Assembly (NCBI RefSeq): GCF_905220365.1
Contig: NC_061125.1
Coordinates: 12,851,831-12,915,830 of the forward strand
DNA from: Vanessa cardui
Lineage: Eukaryota; Arthropoda; Insecta; Lepidoptera; Nymphalidae
Length of the DNA stretch: 64,000 bases
Direction of reading: 5' to 3'
Part shown: positions 13,891-27,944 of the stretch, one piece after another
Numbering within the stretch: position 1 is the first letter of the stretch
Layout: each line of letters opens with the position of its first letter
Translations under genes and position numbers: made by a program
Notes under the pieces: model-generated
Seen by the model: the letters and a program-made list of their open reading frames with translations, nothing else
What the model was told of the DNA's origin: nothing
The model's database searches: none

Positions 13891-16230
13891 CTAGGCAAGG
13901 GCCACAAGGTGGCAAAATAAAGTACAGGCGGTCTGCAGTCATGATATGAATCTTAGAAGCCCAATATACCTGTGTAAAATTGGTGTTAATTAGTCATATT
14001 CCTTAGAAAAAAGAAAAATGCTATTGAAAATTATTAAAAGATGCGGAAATGCGGAATACACATAATATTTACATTATGTTTATATGTTTGGACTTAGAAA
14101 AATAAAAGAAAAATAAAGAAATGAAAACTACAAACGACCTAAATATGAAACAGACTTTACACAAATTTTAGTGTGATTTCTGAGTTTGCATTTGGGACGC
14201 TATTTATTTATGTATGTTTAATATATTTGTCAACTTTTTTAGTCTATATAATTATATATATAATATAGTCTAGACGATGAGAGCTCACTGTGACTTTGCT
14301 TAAATCAACCCCGAATCCTGCAATACTAATATATGACGTATGGGTGCTACCTACCAGAAGCGCGTAAACAACCTATGGGCGAGGATAACTGTTATGACAA
14401 TTTATTTGAATATAAAATTTTATTCATGCAAAATGTATTATTTTTTTCTGCGTGACGTTATTAATCGAATTTATATTACATCTGGAAATGCTGTCGACGA
14501 CATTAATTGAAAAGTGTTCGAAAGGTTTGAAGGTAGCCCTAAAGCGCGCGTGTTTTTCTAAAAATACGGCCAATTTAAAAGGCATATTCCTTTTTATAGG
14601 ACAACCAGAAAAATCGATGTCAATGTCGTGAGCGCTGAAATATTACGGAGTGAATATTCAATTCGTGGATTATGAAGCACGGTCACCTGAAACGGGTACC
14701 TAGATGCATTTTACGTCAAGTGGGCAGTTATGAAAAATTTAATACACCCACTTTGTGAAGCTTCAAAGGATTTCGTCAAATAAACCTCTTAGCGAATAGT
14801 CGGAGATAGCGAGATTTGCATAAGACGGTGGAATGGCCGTCTTGAGGCCCAAGACCGTATCTAGCATCTAAATAACGTCTTATGTTTGTAAATATTAACC
14901 CGTGTCCGCAAACCTTTTTAGGGTTTCGATAGATTTCACTTTACATAATATAAGTGTGAATAAACATAATGGAGGTTACTTACTTAGTCTTGATACTTTT
15001 TTATTTAACAATTCTCTTGTATAAATATACGATATTAGTATACTGTTTTTTTATATAATTACAACGAAGAGCGAGTAGGTGATAAATGTGCTACTTATAT
15101 TTTTTACGTCAATGGCTTTAATAAAAATTTTATTGTGTATTTTTTGATAAATTTATACTTTTCCTCAAGTATCAAAAATATGTTTTATGATCTAAGTATT
15201 ACTTTATCAGTTCATATTTTAGCGACGTCGACACTATTTTGTATTCAAAACCGATTTCTGATGTGATTCATACGAGTATGTCAAGTCATGTCTGACCTTT
15301 TTATTAAAACCTTTTTAGATGTTATCTGTAGGATTATGAAATTGAGAAAATATTCTGCAGTTTAATTTTAAGCGGATAGCTTCACTAAGTATATAATTAA
15401 ATAAAAGTGTACATAAACAGTAAGCCCTTTTATTTATTTCATAAGAATAGTTTCATTAATTGTTTTGCTTGGTATATGCTTATAATATATTATATTCTAC
15501 ACACATAATATAGGTACAAACAAAAAAAAAGACATTTGAAAATATTTTGGCTATTAAGTAGGTATCCAAAAAGTTTTTAATCACAAAAATAAAGAAATAA
15601 AAATCATTATTAATTGAAAAATGAGAAGTACAAAATTAATTCAATTACGTTTGCCCACAATTTGTTATTCTGTACGTAACAGCCACAAGAAAAAAGGGTT
15701 CATCAATTTCTTTCAAGCTCATTAAATATGATTTCCACGCACATGACTCATTAAAACAATTACTAAGACATGACAACAATGAATGCAAGATAAAATCGTA
15801 ACCACAGACGCATAATAACGTATGTTGTTCGTGATCGCCGCGCCCAACTTTCGCGCATTCATTCTTGGACGAACATGATGTCACCTTAGACCAAAGTGAA
15901 CGTGTATTGGAAATGACTTCAACTAAATAAGTTACTAAAGCTTGATTACGCTTATGTGGAAGCATCATACGTAAATATATGTGTTTCTATTCACTTCACT
16001 TCACTTTCATAGCCCAATGTGACGAGAATAGATAGATTAAGCAAAGAAAGATATACGAAAAAAAAGTAACATTATCAACCTCCTTGCTCTGGACAGCATT
16101 TTTACGCAGTAATATTAACAAGTCTATAACTGTCTATGTGACAGTACAACGAGGCAAATAGCCTTTTTCATTTACAGGAATAAGACGTTGAACTGGTTTG
16201 TCTTTACTCCTTTGAACATTGGAATTTTTA

Positions 16231-16471
16231 AATTAAATAAATATAAATATGAGACAATATCCAATACGTAATGTATCTGATCCCAATGTAAGTAGCTAAA
16301 GAACTTGTGTTGTGGAAAATCAGAATTGACGACGGTACAACAAACACCCAGACCCAAGACAACATAGAAAACTAATGTTAATCTACATCGACTTGGCCGG
16401 GAATCGAACCCGGGACCTCGCCCTCGGAGTGGCATACCCGATGTACACACCACTCGACAACGGAGGTCATC
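16231..16471 (-). mobile_element. tRNA-derived SINE, family A, copy 3
   Basis: This is the inverted copy. Its tRNA-like head ends at about 16471 (GGAGGTCATC is the reversed start) and the reversed B box GGAATCGAACC lies near 16399-16409. The AT-rich tail is at 16231-16260. A 127-codon minus-strand frame across this copy is an artefact of the repeat. Confidence 0.85.
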
Positions 16472-17604
16472 ATAATAATAGATTAACATATAAGGTTTCA
16501 CAAACCATATAATATAACATTTCCAACAAATCTCTGCTCTGAGGGCTTCAAGCAATACGATACATTAAATACAGTTTGGATTTTAGTCCATACAAAATTA
16601 AAGCGACATTGTTACATGTATTTGTAGTACAGCCTGGATTGTAACTTAAGGATCCATGACTTTGTACGTCTAGCTTAGTTCTTGGAACTATATGCATCTC
16701 CATTCTGTTTGTTAACTTATTAGACTTAAGCAAAGACACAATAACAAACGTGAACATTAAACTAGATTTTCTATTTTTTTTTACTTAGCCAAGCTAAGCT
16801 TGGATTTCGTATTCTTTGATTTCAATACAAACTATGTAAACCTGATTTTATATACACTGGATAAAGTATTTTATAATGTATATACATATTTCATTGGAAA
16901 GTAAAGTAAAGACTCGTCCCTTACTTACTCAGGCCTTTGCTTGTTACCTGTTTTCCTTGTTGGAATCTAAATTTCTAAACAAAGTAAGATATAATTTATA
17001 AAATAATAATCATCTTATTTACAGTATTAGCAATATTTCTCTGATAGATCTTATTATTCACAATGGTTTTCATCTTAAGTTTGATGTAGCGTTTTAATAA
17101 AAAATATATATATTTAGTGAAATATATTCACTTGATATTAACGAAACATCATGTCACCTTTCAATGATGTAAAGTTTGCAATCCATATTCTGTCGAGAAG
17201 TACAGATTAAAAACTCAGTATTTCAGTAGTAGGTTTAATGTGTTTTCAGTTGTAGTACTACAACTTTTTTGTAAAATAAATTACATTCTATTTTTATAAA
17301 AAGTAACCAGCTTATCTTTATTTAATTTCTGGAACGCTTGATTTCATTGTCTTCTAATCTCCGGGTAAAAATAGCTGTTGTTGTGTTTCTTTCAATTTTC
17401 GAATTAAGAATCATAATATTATTGTATACTTACATAACAAATACAGAAGTCTTCTATAAGATATGACGTTGAACTCGTTGGTATCAAGGCATGCAGTTTT
17501 GACATAACGATTTGAATTTTTTTTTGTTCGTATATACTAGTGAATTAGTCTCTTTATAGGTTTGACGGGACCTACTAGGTTGTGCTGCATTCAGGTTTCT
17601 ACAT

Positions 17605-17890
17605 TTTTTATGGTATAAGTTGGTTGACTAGCATATGGGCCACCTGATGGTAAGTGGTCACCATCACCCATAGACAATGACGCTTTAAGAAATATTAACT
17701 ATTCCATACATCGTCAATTTGCCACCAACCTTGGGAACTAAGGTGTTATGTCCTTTGTACCTGTAGTTACACTGGCTCACTCACCTTTCAAATCGGAACA
17801 CAACAATACTGTTATTTGGCGGTAGAATAGTTGATGAGTGGGTAGTACCTACCCAGATGGGCTGGCACAAAGCCCTACTACCAAGTACTA
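17605..17890 (+). repeat. Dispersed repeat, family C, long copy
   Basis: A 286-bp unit containing AGCATATGGGCCACCTGATG, AGTGGTCACCATCACCCATA, CCACCAACCTTGGGAACTAA, CTGTAGTTACACTGGCTCAC and GGTAGAATAGTTGATGAGTG recurs at 25083 and in pieces elsewhere in this window. It is a repeat I associate with many lepidopteran genomes. It has no coding capacity. I cannot say whether it is a SINE or the 3' end of a LINE. The + orientation is arbitrary. Confidence 0.85.
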
Positions 17891-18987
17891 CTTCTACATA
17901 ACAAAATCACCCGAAAAAAAATGATATATTTAATATTTATAATTAATACCCAGATGTTTGAACGAATATATATCAAAATTAATTGTAGCAATTTAAGACG
18001 AAAATCTAATGACTATAATTGGAGACGATTTGATTAAGCTTTTTCTTGTACCGGAAACATCAAATTAGGTATACCTGTTCACATTTAATTAGTCGTTTAG
18101 GATTTGCTAGGTTTTATATAACTGGTTTATCTCGTATACATTAATTTATCTACAAATTTATAATTATCATAATATACTTATACTAAATATATTTTCCTTT
18201 AATTTACATGTGATTTATTACAAAAATCTTTAATGACAAAAATCCGTACTTGGCACAATTCACAGTTTTACTTGTAAATATATGCTGTTGTGAACTTATA
18301 GACAAGGAAGACTGTTTTATAGATATTATAATATCATATTAACAAATTACATACAAATATATAGATTTTTTTTATTCTTTTGTTGTATAATTAATTGAAT
18401 GTATATTTGGCAGTTTACATCCTTTCGCATTATATTTAATAAAATAATTATTTTGCTCAGAAGATTTTTTTTTTCAATACTAAAGTGCCCGTGGCCATCA
18501 AGGCTCTATATAAAGAGGGATATATACAAGGCTAATAATACATAAGTCATTTTGTTAATTTAAACCTATCATCGTGAAATTTATTATTATTTGTTTTTTC
18601 TACTACTATAATTTGAGCTGTTTTTTATAATGACTATCCGTAATTAAGTTTAAAAGTGAATTTGTAACGACCTTTTTTGTAAGGGTGACTGGCTTCTTGC
18701 CATTATAATCAATAAATTAAACACTTAATTGCAAGGTAACTATTTCTAAAATTGTTTCCAAGAAAAAAATACAGAGGTGGTCTTATTTTTTATGATGAAT
18801 GCTCGGCGAATAGCTTTCGCGAGCAAATAAAAAGACCATCTCGTTCCCAGAGAATATTAAATATGATATAAATGAATACATAAACTTAATTTTTTTTGAT
18901 GAATGGCATTGCAAGGTTATTCTGCTAATATGTTAGCTTCCCAATTTTTTATTTTTTATTTATTTGTAGAAAGTAACACTGTATATG

Positions 18988-19222
18988 TCCAACTGCTGAG
19001 CTAAGGCCTCGCTATCTTTAACGAAAACCAGAGAAGGTTTGAAGCTTATGACACACTGGTCCAATTCAGGGGAATACACATGTGACAGAATTTAATTGAA
19101 ATCAGCTATCAACGCTGTTATCTCCTTCGTCCTATTTCATTATAAACATATATTAGGCACAAGAAAATTAGCGATGCTTGCCTGTACTTGGATCCCCAAC
19201 CTCTTATCTCTATACTTGGCTT
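18988..19222 (-). mobile_element. Degenerate SINE, family B
   Basis: An old inverted copy is recognisable from CCAACTGCTGAGCTAAGGCC, ACACATGTGACAGAATTT, and the shape of the head (CTTGCCTGTACTTGGATCC). It is heavily mutated, including the B box. Confidence 0.65.
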
Positions 19223-22200
19223 AAAATATATTTTAATTGCTTAGGAAATGAGACGTATTAAACCAATTTCAAAGGAAAGGCACGTATAACCGGATAAAAA
19301 CGATTTGTCCGAACCGCAATCGTGATGCAATGTCCGACTTGTGCCCAAGCAAAACCACTGCGACCAATTACAATACGCGTGGTTGTTTTTGTTGGTCACC
19401 TGTCATTAAGATGTAATGGAGTGTAAAATATGACCAATGATTTGCTGCTGATGGATTCAAATTGGCCAATTACTGCGAAATGTTGATGCGCTGTGATAAA
19501 CATTCATTTGTTATCTACAAATTCTTGAATAAAAGAACAGACTTGATATATAAATCAATTATTATTGTTATTAGATATAGTTTCAGACCATCGCGCTTTC
19601 TTAGAATCATTACGATCATTCATTTGTTTTATCCCTTTAATTTGGGGTGGGGCAGTGTGTTTTATATTTATAGCAGAACAAGAAAAAAAGATTGACGTAA
19701 ATTTATGGTAAGTCTGTCTACCTGACGCTAGCCGTTCTTGGGAATGCCCTCGATTATTAGTTTATTATATTAAGGCGCTTATGAACTCGAGAGATCGATC
19801 AACTTGACCAAACCGTTCTTACTGGGGTTTTAAGTTGAGACCTTTTGGTTTTTCGCTACCCCTTTAGAAGTGCAATTCTTTAAAAAAAACATTTCATATC
19901 TCACTCTAGTAATTTTGACAGCTGATTTACGGTGATATGTCATTTGGATGCGTGTGTCTTATATATCATATATATATATATTCACATTCTAACATTCTTT
20001 TTCTCAGTAGAAGTGTCCTGATGATAAATAGTTAAACGGAAAAGATCATTGTACAATATCAATGCCTACAGATCTGCCAACCAATGTTGAATTAGTTTAC
20101 TTTATTTTAAAGTAAGCTATTGTAATAAATCTCAATTAACGTACATTATGATGTTGAATTAGTAATACTGACACTGATAAATTTTTTTGGAAGTGTAGAT
20201 TAGTCCCTAATGTTTCACGGAAGCGTTTCTATTAAATCAACTTCTCCTAATATAACCATTATCTTATCTGTTTAGACACAATTTAAAAACCCAGTAATCA
20301 GTCTAAATATGGTAATGAAAGAACGTGTTCAATGATCTCCAATAACTAGAGTTTGTTTGATAATTTTAGTTAACATGTCTTACACATATCCATCGATGTG
20401 AAGTTTAAACACAGACAACGGAAGTTTGAACACGGCCCGTCAAACGGGTTCCAAGTAATTAACATAAAAACAAAGCCAGAAAATCACTGAACGATTTCTC
20501 TTAAGCATTCTTCGATGTTCAACCACCCAATGGTCCGATATCTGTCGCATCTAGCCGTAATCTCATAAACGATAGCCACTTAGTATGAGACCATGTTAGT
20601 TTAAATATTGTATTTTAATATTATTGTTTTAGGAATGGGAAATTAAGACCACAAAACGCTTGCAGGAAACAAATTAATCCTAATATTGATTGCTTCTTAA
20701 AAATCTGTATGATGAAAACTTTGATAAAATTCGGACACACAACCATCAAATGGATCAGCGTGGTAATATGCAGCATTTTAATTTATTCGGGTAACATGTA
20801 TCATTATATACAATAACAGTGATGTTATTTTATCACTTTTAAATGAAATAACTCATCATTCAATATTACCATTTAAAAATGATCAATCTTGTCAATATTT
20901 TATGCAAATATTTCTTTTACGGTCTACCTATATATTAGGTAAATGTAATTTATTTTCATAATTTTTTTATTTTTATTTTTATAGTTGTCTTTTATCTTAT
21001 AAAATATAATTGAAATTTCACGTAAAAATGTTCATTAAAAATACTGGTACTCGTTAAACGCTTCGCCTATGAACATATCGTATACCAGAATTATAAAACG
21101 GTATCAGAGTCATCTCAGGCGACAATATACGATCAACGACATCAGACGAAATCTCTTTAGACGATCACTTTGACCGGACCGAACGATTGTATTGGTTATA
21201 TCATGTTTATTACCTGTCCGAAACCAGTTCCATTCATGAGATAAGACAGAGGGTTTATCAAACAGTCTTCGCCTTTAAATAAATATTGGAAGATTTTGAT
21301 ATGTCAATAAGTGATGAGATCTTGATTAAACTAGTTTTAACCGGTTATGTAGCTAAAGAATTTTGTAAGTACATATTATGTCTGTGTACATAGCCCGTCT
21401 TTATTTATGTATTCACTATTAATTGAAAGAAAAATTTAAGGGTTATAAGAAATATTAAATTGTAAAGCTTTTTAGTAAGATCGACTGAGATTGTGATTGT
21501 ATTTCAAACAGTTTGATTTATAGATGTAATAACAACTTAATACTTATATCTGTTAATTCGAGTTTGGCTGTTTATTGTTTTGGGAATAAAAGAAAAGTAT
21601 ATATATACGTGTAGATTATCTCTAAATTATATCTATCAGATTTGAAGTGCTCAGCGAACGAATAAATTATTTCCAAAATTTGTGGATTTAATTCATTGTA
21701 TTTTTTTAATCGTATTTTATTTTACTTAAATGACATCAAGTTTATACAAAAAAGGATGCGATCCGTATTCTCAATTGGTCAAAAGTTCCTTTGATTTATA
21801 CTTTTTTTAAACTACTAAATTTTATTGTTAGTTGTTTTTTTAATTAGCAATTAATGACAGTCCCATCCGAATCCCATCACAATAATGTGTTAGTGTTGCT
21901 GTCTAAAATTACAATAATGTAATACATACAAAATAATTTAAATTAAAATACTAGAAAATATATCTCAACAAGTAATCTATAATATAAATGATCAGATTTG
22001 AAAGAAAAAGGATTGTTCAACTATTTATGATAATATTTTCAAAAATAGAATACGAAAAGTACCGAAGTACCGAAATATTTGTCAATTTTTGTGTTTGCAG
22101 CTGTATTATATGTTATAGAAACATTTAAACGATTTACTGTATCGTACAAACAAACGAATTAAACACAGTCGAACCGTTAAAAATATCGATTATTTAATTT

Positions 22201-22504
22201 TTACGTGGCAATTCTTGCTTTCGTTGAGCGGTAATCTTTTCAAAGATATTACTATTATTTGTGCCTCGTCACCCTCAATCGTGCAGCTGGCGCCGAAGTA
22301 GCGAGTAAAACAAACACACTGTTTGTCCAATATATTGAATTAGTTTTGGACCTTACCTTATTTGGATATTGATTAATTCATTATAATCACGCGTCAGATA
22401 ACTGCTTCTCTCGAGTTTTGATATTTTAATTTAATATTTTGACACATTTGAGACGGTGAATTAAAAATTTAATGGTATAATTTCATCATTTTTTAAGCGG
22501 AAAT
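19223..22504. other. AT-rich DNA without recognised genes
   Basis: No gene or repeat was recognised. A weak duplication around 20400-20455 (AAGTTTAAACAC and AAGTTTGAACAC) is the only structure seen. Confidence 0.55.
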
Positions 22505-22605
22505 ATTTTTTATCGATTTGGAACCGGTGGTAGTTTCACTTAATATAGTTTTTAAAAGTGCTTGTAAAAGCCTATTTTAATAAAGTATATTTTGATAACG
22601 ATTTT
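22505..22605 (+). repeat. LINE 3' tail, type E
   Basis: GGAACCGGTGGTAGTTTCAC, TTAATATAGTTTTTAAAAGT, GCTTGTAAAAGCCTATTTTA and ATAAAGTATATTTTGAT match family E up to its usual 3' end. Confidence 0.72.
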
Positions 22606-22869
22606 TGATTGATCGATTGATTTATCTGTACCAAAATATTTGTCATGTTTGTTAATGATAATAACCCTACGTTGCGATGTATATATTCATATGTATACAG
22701 ACGTCTGTTTAATAAATCACATAAAGAATTTTAGGAATATGCAATTTTTCTCTGTAATTGGACTCTATAAGTCCATCTGTTTAGATACCAACCAGTCATC
22801 AGATATTATACTATCAAACAACAATACTCACTTACTTTTGTTTGTTCCAGCTTAAACTGTGATTGAGCC

Positions 22870-22950
22870 TGCGTAACTACAGTTACGAAGATTATAATAT
22901 CTCAGATACGTCTATTGCAGATGGTGACCACTTACCATCAAGGAAATGGG
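22870..22950 (-). repeat. Dispersed repeat, family C fragment
   Basis: CGTAACTACAGTTACGAAGA and ATGGTGACCACTTACCATCA match two blocks of reversed family C with the sequence between them lost. Confidence 0.6.
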
Positions 22951-24309
22951 ATTCTATTTGCATACCTCATGGTGCTTGCCCGGATTTCAATAAACGATTA
23001 GTGGCTTTTATATTATCAACTATTAGACATAAATAAATAAAATATATGCGTTAATAATAATTTATAACATTATAATTTTGTTATTTACAGTAGAAAATTC
23101 CTTCATACTCTTCCGCTGTCATCTTTGCCACCAATAGATACCGTTACTTTAAAGCACAAAATTTATAATAATAAAAATAATCAAATACAACTTTACTCGA
23201 AATTATTAAAACGTCAGTTGGGTACTATGATTTTATAAACTTTGAAAGGACTGAGTTTGTTATCTTCGATCTTTTGAAATAATAATAACCGTGTCTAAAT
23301 ATACTTCAATTTTTAACAGTATGAGAAAGATTTACTTATACATTGTCAGTTGTATTTGGTAGAATTTTCATGGACTGAACGGAAATTATTTCGTTTAATG
23401 GGGAGTCAGATGTATTTGTAAAATTATTCTCTTTTCAAAAAAAGTATATTCTGATTAATTTCGTTGAAAAAAACATCCTGAACCTGTATGCGTCAAATGA
23501 ATATCCACGAACATGCATTGAAGCAAAATTTCTTAAAATTTATATTGACATGTTCTTAATTTAAATTTGTTTTTACCTGAAATGTTAATAGTATTTTTCG
23601 AGATTTCTCAGCTATAAAAATTGTAAGACAAGTCTGACTTAATAGAACTTCAACTTAATAGATTCATTTTTTGATAGAAGTAAATCAAGTTTTAAATTAT
23701 ATAATAATATTCAAGAATCGTAAAAACACTGATGTTATGTGTGATGAATACGATTGCGGCGTCCTTTGTAGTTGTCTTCTACGAAAAATCGAAGTAACAG
23801 ATTTTACGACACGAAATCAGTACAAATATTTTAAGTCTAAATCAATATTGTGCGTCAGTCGCACACATTCGAGGGAAATTCTTTGTCTAACTTGATGTTC
23901 TTTCGACTTGTTTGCAAAGCTTTTAGCACACCCCTTGCTAATAAACTTGGAAAAATAGTATTTTGACGCGCTTATGTACTGTGGAAGAAAAATAAACGAT
24001 TATTTCTTCAGTCGAAATATTTTCTTCACGAAAAAGAATATATTCTTATTTTAAAATTGACAATTTTATACAGACAAATACATGCATGATAACTTTCATA
24101 ATAATAGTATCTGGAACTATGTCTATGTAACAAAATTGTCCTATTATCGATATTATATTTACGCTACATTATTCAAAAATATAAAATCCATAAAAAATAT
24201 GAAAAATCGTCACCATTTTCAAAGTTACGAAGTTTACGTATACTTTAAATACATTTTAAAGTAACAATTAACAATCCTGTGCCTTCTTAATAAAAAAAAA
24301 ATATATATA

Positions 24310-24545
24310 TATACTAATAATTACATATGCGAAAGTAACTTAATCTGTTACATTTTCAAACTTAAACCGCTGAACCGATTTAGATAAATTTCGGTGATAG
24401 CTTAAGTCTTGGAGAAGGACATGGGCTACATTTTTTTATTCATCCCCTTGGGTAAAATGGGGGGTAAAGATTTGTGATCTATACGTAAAGTTGCATTGAT
24501 TTCGTATAGTCGCAATTTATTAATTTAGTCGCAGGATCAGCTAGT
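24310..24545 (+). repeat. LINE 3' tail, type D
   Basis: The unit has ATGCGAAAGTAACTTAATCT, AAACCGCTGAACCGATTTAG, GGAGAAGGACATGGGCTACA and ends GTCGCAGGATCAGCTAGTG. The order is that of a very common insect repeat (number-of-states text: GAAAGTAACTCTGTCTGTC, then CCGATTTTGATGAAATTTGG), generally taken as a non-LTR retrotransposon tail. Confidence 0.75.
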
Positions 24546-25082
24546 GAAAAAAATATCGTATAAATCCAAACAAAAACGTCAGACTATAAAGGTTAAATTT
24601 ATCTAACCGTATATCTGAATACAGAAAATTAACCGTATAAATAAAAATAAGTATCTTTAGTTACACCCTTACACCCTTCGTGAGCTTATTATTTAAAAAA
24701 ATCGGTAATATTTATGATCATTGAAAATAATCGACGTAAAGAGTATGACGAATTCTTGTGAGAGCTATAAACGTTTGTCTATTGTTATTAACATAAGTTT
24801 CAATTGATAAAAAGTATTTATTATACAATGTTAAACGTGTTTTATTGAAACGAAGTACCCACATATTTTAAATTAAGTTTTATTAAAAGATGCGTTAAAA
24901 CTTACGCTGTAAAGAGGTTTTATTCACGACCGTTATGTTTAATTATTCGAATATCGAAATAAATGATTCGATACGCGATGTTGATCTTGGATAAACGATA
25001 TTCCTATGAAAAGTTTATTGTACTTTGTGTTTGAATCGTGATTAAATTATTTTTAGATGACACCATTACCTAGGTTAGGCTA

Positions 25083-25368
25083 TTTTCTTTATGGTATCCG
25101 TTGTCGGACGAGCACATGACAAGTTGTCACCATCACCCATAGACAATGGCGCTGTAAGAAACATTAACTATTCCTTACCTATCGTCAATGTGCCACCAAC
25201 CTTGGGAACTAAGATGTTATGTCCCTTGTGCCTGTAGTTACACTGGCTCACGCACCCTTCAAACCGGATCACAATAGTACTGAGTATCCTTATATGGCGG
25301 TAGAATAACTGATGAGTGGGTGGTACCTACCTACCTAGACGGGCTTGCACAGAGCCCTACCACCAGTA
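25083..25368 (+). repeat. Dispersed repeat, family C, long copy
   Basis: The copy is colinear with 17605-17890 in the same orientation, with CCATCACCCATAGACAATGG, CCACCAACCTTGGGAACTAA and GAGTGGGTGGTACCTACCTA all conserved. It has small indels, for example an extra copy of TACC near 25330. Confidence 0.87.
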
Positions 25369-26004
25369 AATGGCTATGTATATGAATATTAATATATATG
25401 TATATTTCATCAGTAGTAGGACTTTACAAATGTGGGTTCTCTTCTATTAGTTTTAATACTAAGTGAAGCAGGGCACATGATTGGATTTGATGGATTAGCA
25501 ATAGTGCGTTGGTAGTTTAATAAGTGTTTTACACACAATTTAAACCGTAATTGTATTTAATTTCAGAGGTCTATCAATAAATACCAGGAATATTTTAAAT
25601 AATTTACGTTTGTTCTTTAAAAAACTAATATAATTCTGAATATTTTAACACCTTTGAGATTATAATGTCACGGCTCAATCTTCCAAATTAATTAACGATA
25701 CATTTGGCTTAATAGACCTTTGCAAGATTCATTTATAAATAGCATTTGTTAGTTTCTAGTTTATTTTTTTCGTATCGAGTGATTTAATTAATTGTTACCG
25801 GTTTTTGCTCGTACAAGTCGTAACTCAGTCATCGGTTTCAGATCAGTGTAAAGCAGAATATACAATATACACGGCTTAATACTTCGTGATAATATTTGAT
25901 CAAAATACTAAATGATAATAACTTTTTTTATTACTTTTTATAATTCAATTGTTTTTTTTTTATAAATAGAATGTATGATTTTTTTTAATTTAGGGAGATA
26001 GAAT

Positions 26005-26132
26005 AGCGAATGGATATCTTATACTGAGATCACTGTCTATATACATTGATACTGTAAGAAAATAAATATTAGCTAATCCTTATAACTTTGCACGACCAAT
26101 CTTGGGGACTAAGATATTAAGTCCCTTGTGCG
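26005..26132 (+). repeat. Dispersed repeat, family C, degenerate fragment
   Basis: The core ACTGTAAGAAAATAAATATT, then CCAATCTTGGGGACTAAGAT and TTAAGTCCCTTGTGC, follows the middle of family C in order but is strongly diverged. Confidence 0.65.
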
Positions 26133-26817
26133 TAAAATGTGTAGTTTATATTTTTAATATCAGGTTCATTTGCTCTCATACATTCTCCAAATATATCTTA
26201 TACCTACAAAATCACACGCATTAAAAACTTACAACTATGTCACACTAAAAAATAATTTCTTAAATCTGATAATACAGATTGACAATTATATATACAAGAA
26301 TAGATTATAGTTTTATTTTAAATAATTTAACAATTCATATTTTTTACTAAAAAGGTTCGATATTGATTTGAAATAACGTCAAAAAATCAAAAGTACGAAA
26401 TGCCAATCGAGGGAAAACCGCCCACTCGTCGTGTAATTAAGCTTTGCATTTAACGTCTCAATGCAGCCGGGTACTGATAAACACTTGTTTAAATTTGCAT
26501 ATAAAATTGATAAGTGACTGCCTTTTAAAGGTTACCTCGAGTAAATTGCATTGCATTTTATTTTCATTACTATAGATTAAGGTGTTATCTTAATGATATG
26601 ATTCTTGAATATAGAGTAAAATGGCTTTCGAGATACGCTACGGTGTGAAACGGTTGATCGTTTTATAGTCAATTTAGATGCTAGTTAATATCTATTACGA
26701 TTTTAGTTGCAAAGGATCAGTGGCTGGAAGCTGATTCTTGTTGAATACCAGGCAGGATATGTTCCATACATATATAATTGTATTTATCTAACATGACTTT
26801 GTATTTTTAAATGTTAA

Positions 26818-26965
26818 AAAGTAATTACTGAGTTTCTTGTCGGTTCTTCTCTGTAGAATTTACATTCCGATACGGTGGTGGTTTCACTTAATATAGTTGT
26901 TAAATGACGATTCAATATTGCTTTTATAAGGAATTGTATAAAGTATATTTTGATGTTATTTTTGT
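26818..26965 (+). repeat. LINE 3' tail, type E
   Basis: TTACTGAGTTTCTTGTCGGT, TCTGTAGAATTTACATTCCG, GGTGGTGGTTTCACTTAATA and TATAAAGTATATTTTGATG give the best family E copy in the window. Confidence 0.75.
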
Positions 26966-27557
26966 GTGTGGATCTTAAACAAAAATACCGGGTACAAACT
27001 CAGGCAAGTAGTTGCCAGTACAAACAACTTATAATTCAATGGAACAAATAATTCCGCATTAAAAGAGAGAGAAACTATAAAACCATGAAAGCAGTATTAC
27101 AAAATTGCAGATTGTTACTTTAATTAGATATAAATATTGCAATTTTGTAGTTATCTCTTTTAATAGATTATTTTTCGTCTTCATTTTAATGTGAGAAGCG
27201 TTTACACAATTCTATCGATATTTTTATTTCCATTCTTAAGTGAATAATGCTTACAATATTAAAACGCGAGTTTGTTGATATGAGTATTTCAGAATTTATG
27301 CTCTATTCCATGCAATAGGAGAAAAGTCAAATCAACAAAATTTTACGACAAATCAACGCGATATCAGAGCTTTATAAAGTATTGATTTTCGAAAAAAATT
27401 AAAGTGGATGTAAGTAGTTAAGTTTAATACAGTTGTGTTATATATAAAGATATATTGATCATAAATTTTTAGCACTGAGCAATACAGCTGAGCTATTAGC
27501 GAATTGCATGAAATATTTAAATTTAATGTTCGTTTAGCTTAACTCCTACCTCAATTT

Positions 27558-27856
27558 AACAGCCTGTTCCAACTGCTGAGATAAGGCGTCCTCTTCCATT
27601 AACGAGAGGGTTTGGAACATATTCCACCACGCTGTTCCAATGCCGATTGGTGGAATGCACATATGGCAATTTCGATGAAATTAGACACATGCAGGTTTCC
27701 TCACGATGTTTTCCTCCACCACCGAGCAGATGAATTATAAACACAAATTATGCACATATATATATATATATGTGTGTGCATAATTTGTGTGCTTGCCTGG
27801 ATTTGAACCCGCAATCATCCGTTAAGATGCACGCGTTCACTGGGCCATCTCAGCTC
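27558..27856 (-). mobile_element. SINE, family B, with an internal inverted duplication
   Basis: The inverted copy runs from reversed tail AACAGCCTGTTCCAACTGCT to reversed head GGGCCATCTCAGCTC. Inside it, ACACAAATTATGCACA (27741-27756) and its exact reverse complement (27775-27790) flank an AT/TG microsatellite. Other copies have only one such arm here, so this copy gained an inverted duplication that can fold into a long hairpin. Confidence 0.88.
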
Positions 27857-27944
27857 AATTAATTCAAATCAATTAAATTGAAGTTAAAAATATGTAAAAA
27901 AATCTATTGACAAAAGATGTACTCTCTATACCAATATTGATAGG

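Larger units (their letters stand above)
10360..16230. other. AT-rich DNA without recognised genes
   Basis: It holds a short SINE B fragment near 11200-11240 (AATCTCGTGCTCAGCGGCG), the inverted repeat at 12759 and the hAT end at 13871. A 124-codon frame at 10893-11267 has a hydrophobic start but runs into the SINE fragment. The stretch 14500-14900 is less AT-rich and looks unique, but shows no frame. Confidence 0.55.

Noticed and set aside
15645..15968. 107-codon minus-strand frame
   Set aside because: No recognisable motif, no splice context or repeat support; chance is the simplest explanation, though I cannot exclude an exon.
16172..16555. 127-codon minus-strand frame
   Set aside because: It is read through SINE A copy 3; the related copy at 7687 gives a similar spurious peptide.
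22280..22320. TGGCGCC-type primer binding site of another LTR element
   Set aside because: No LTR pair or coding region lies around it.
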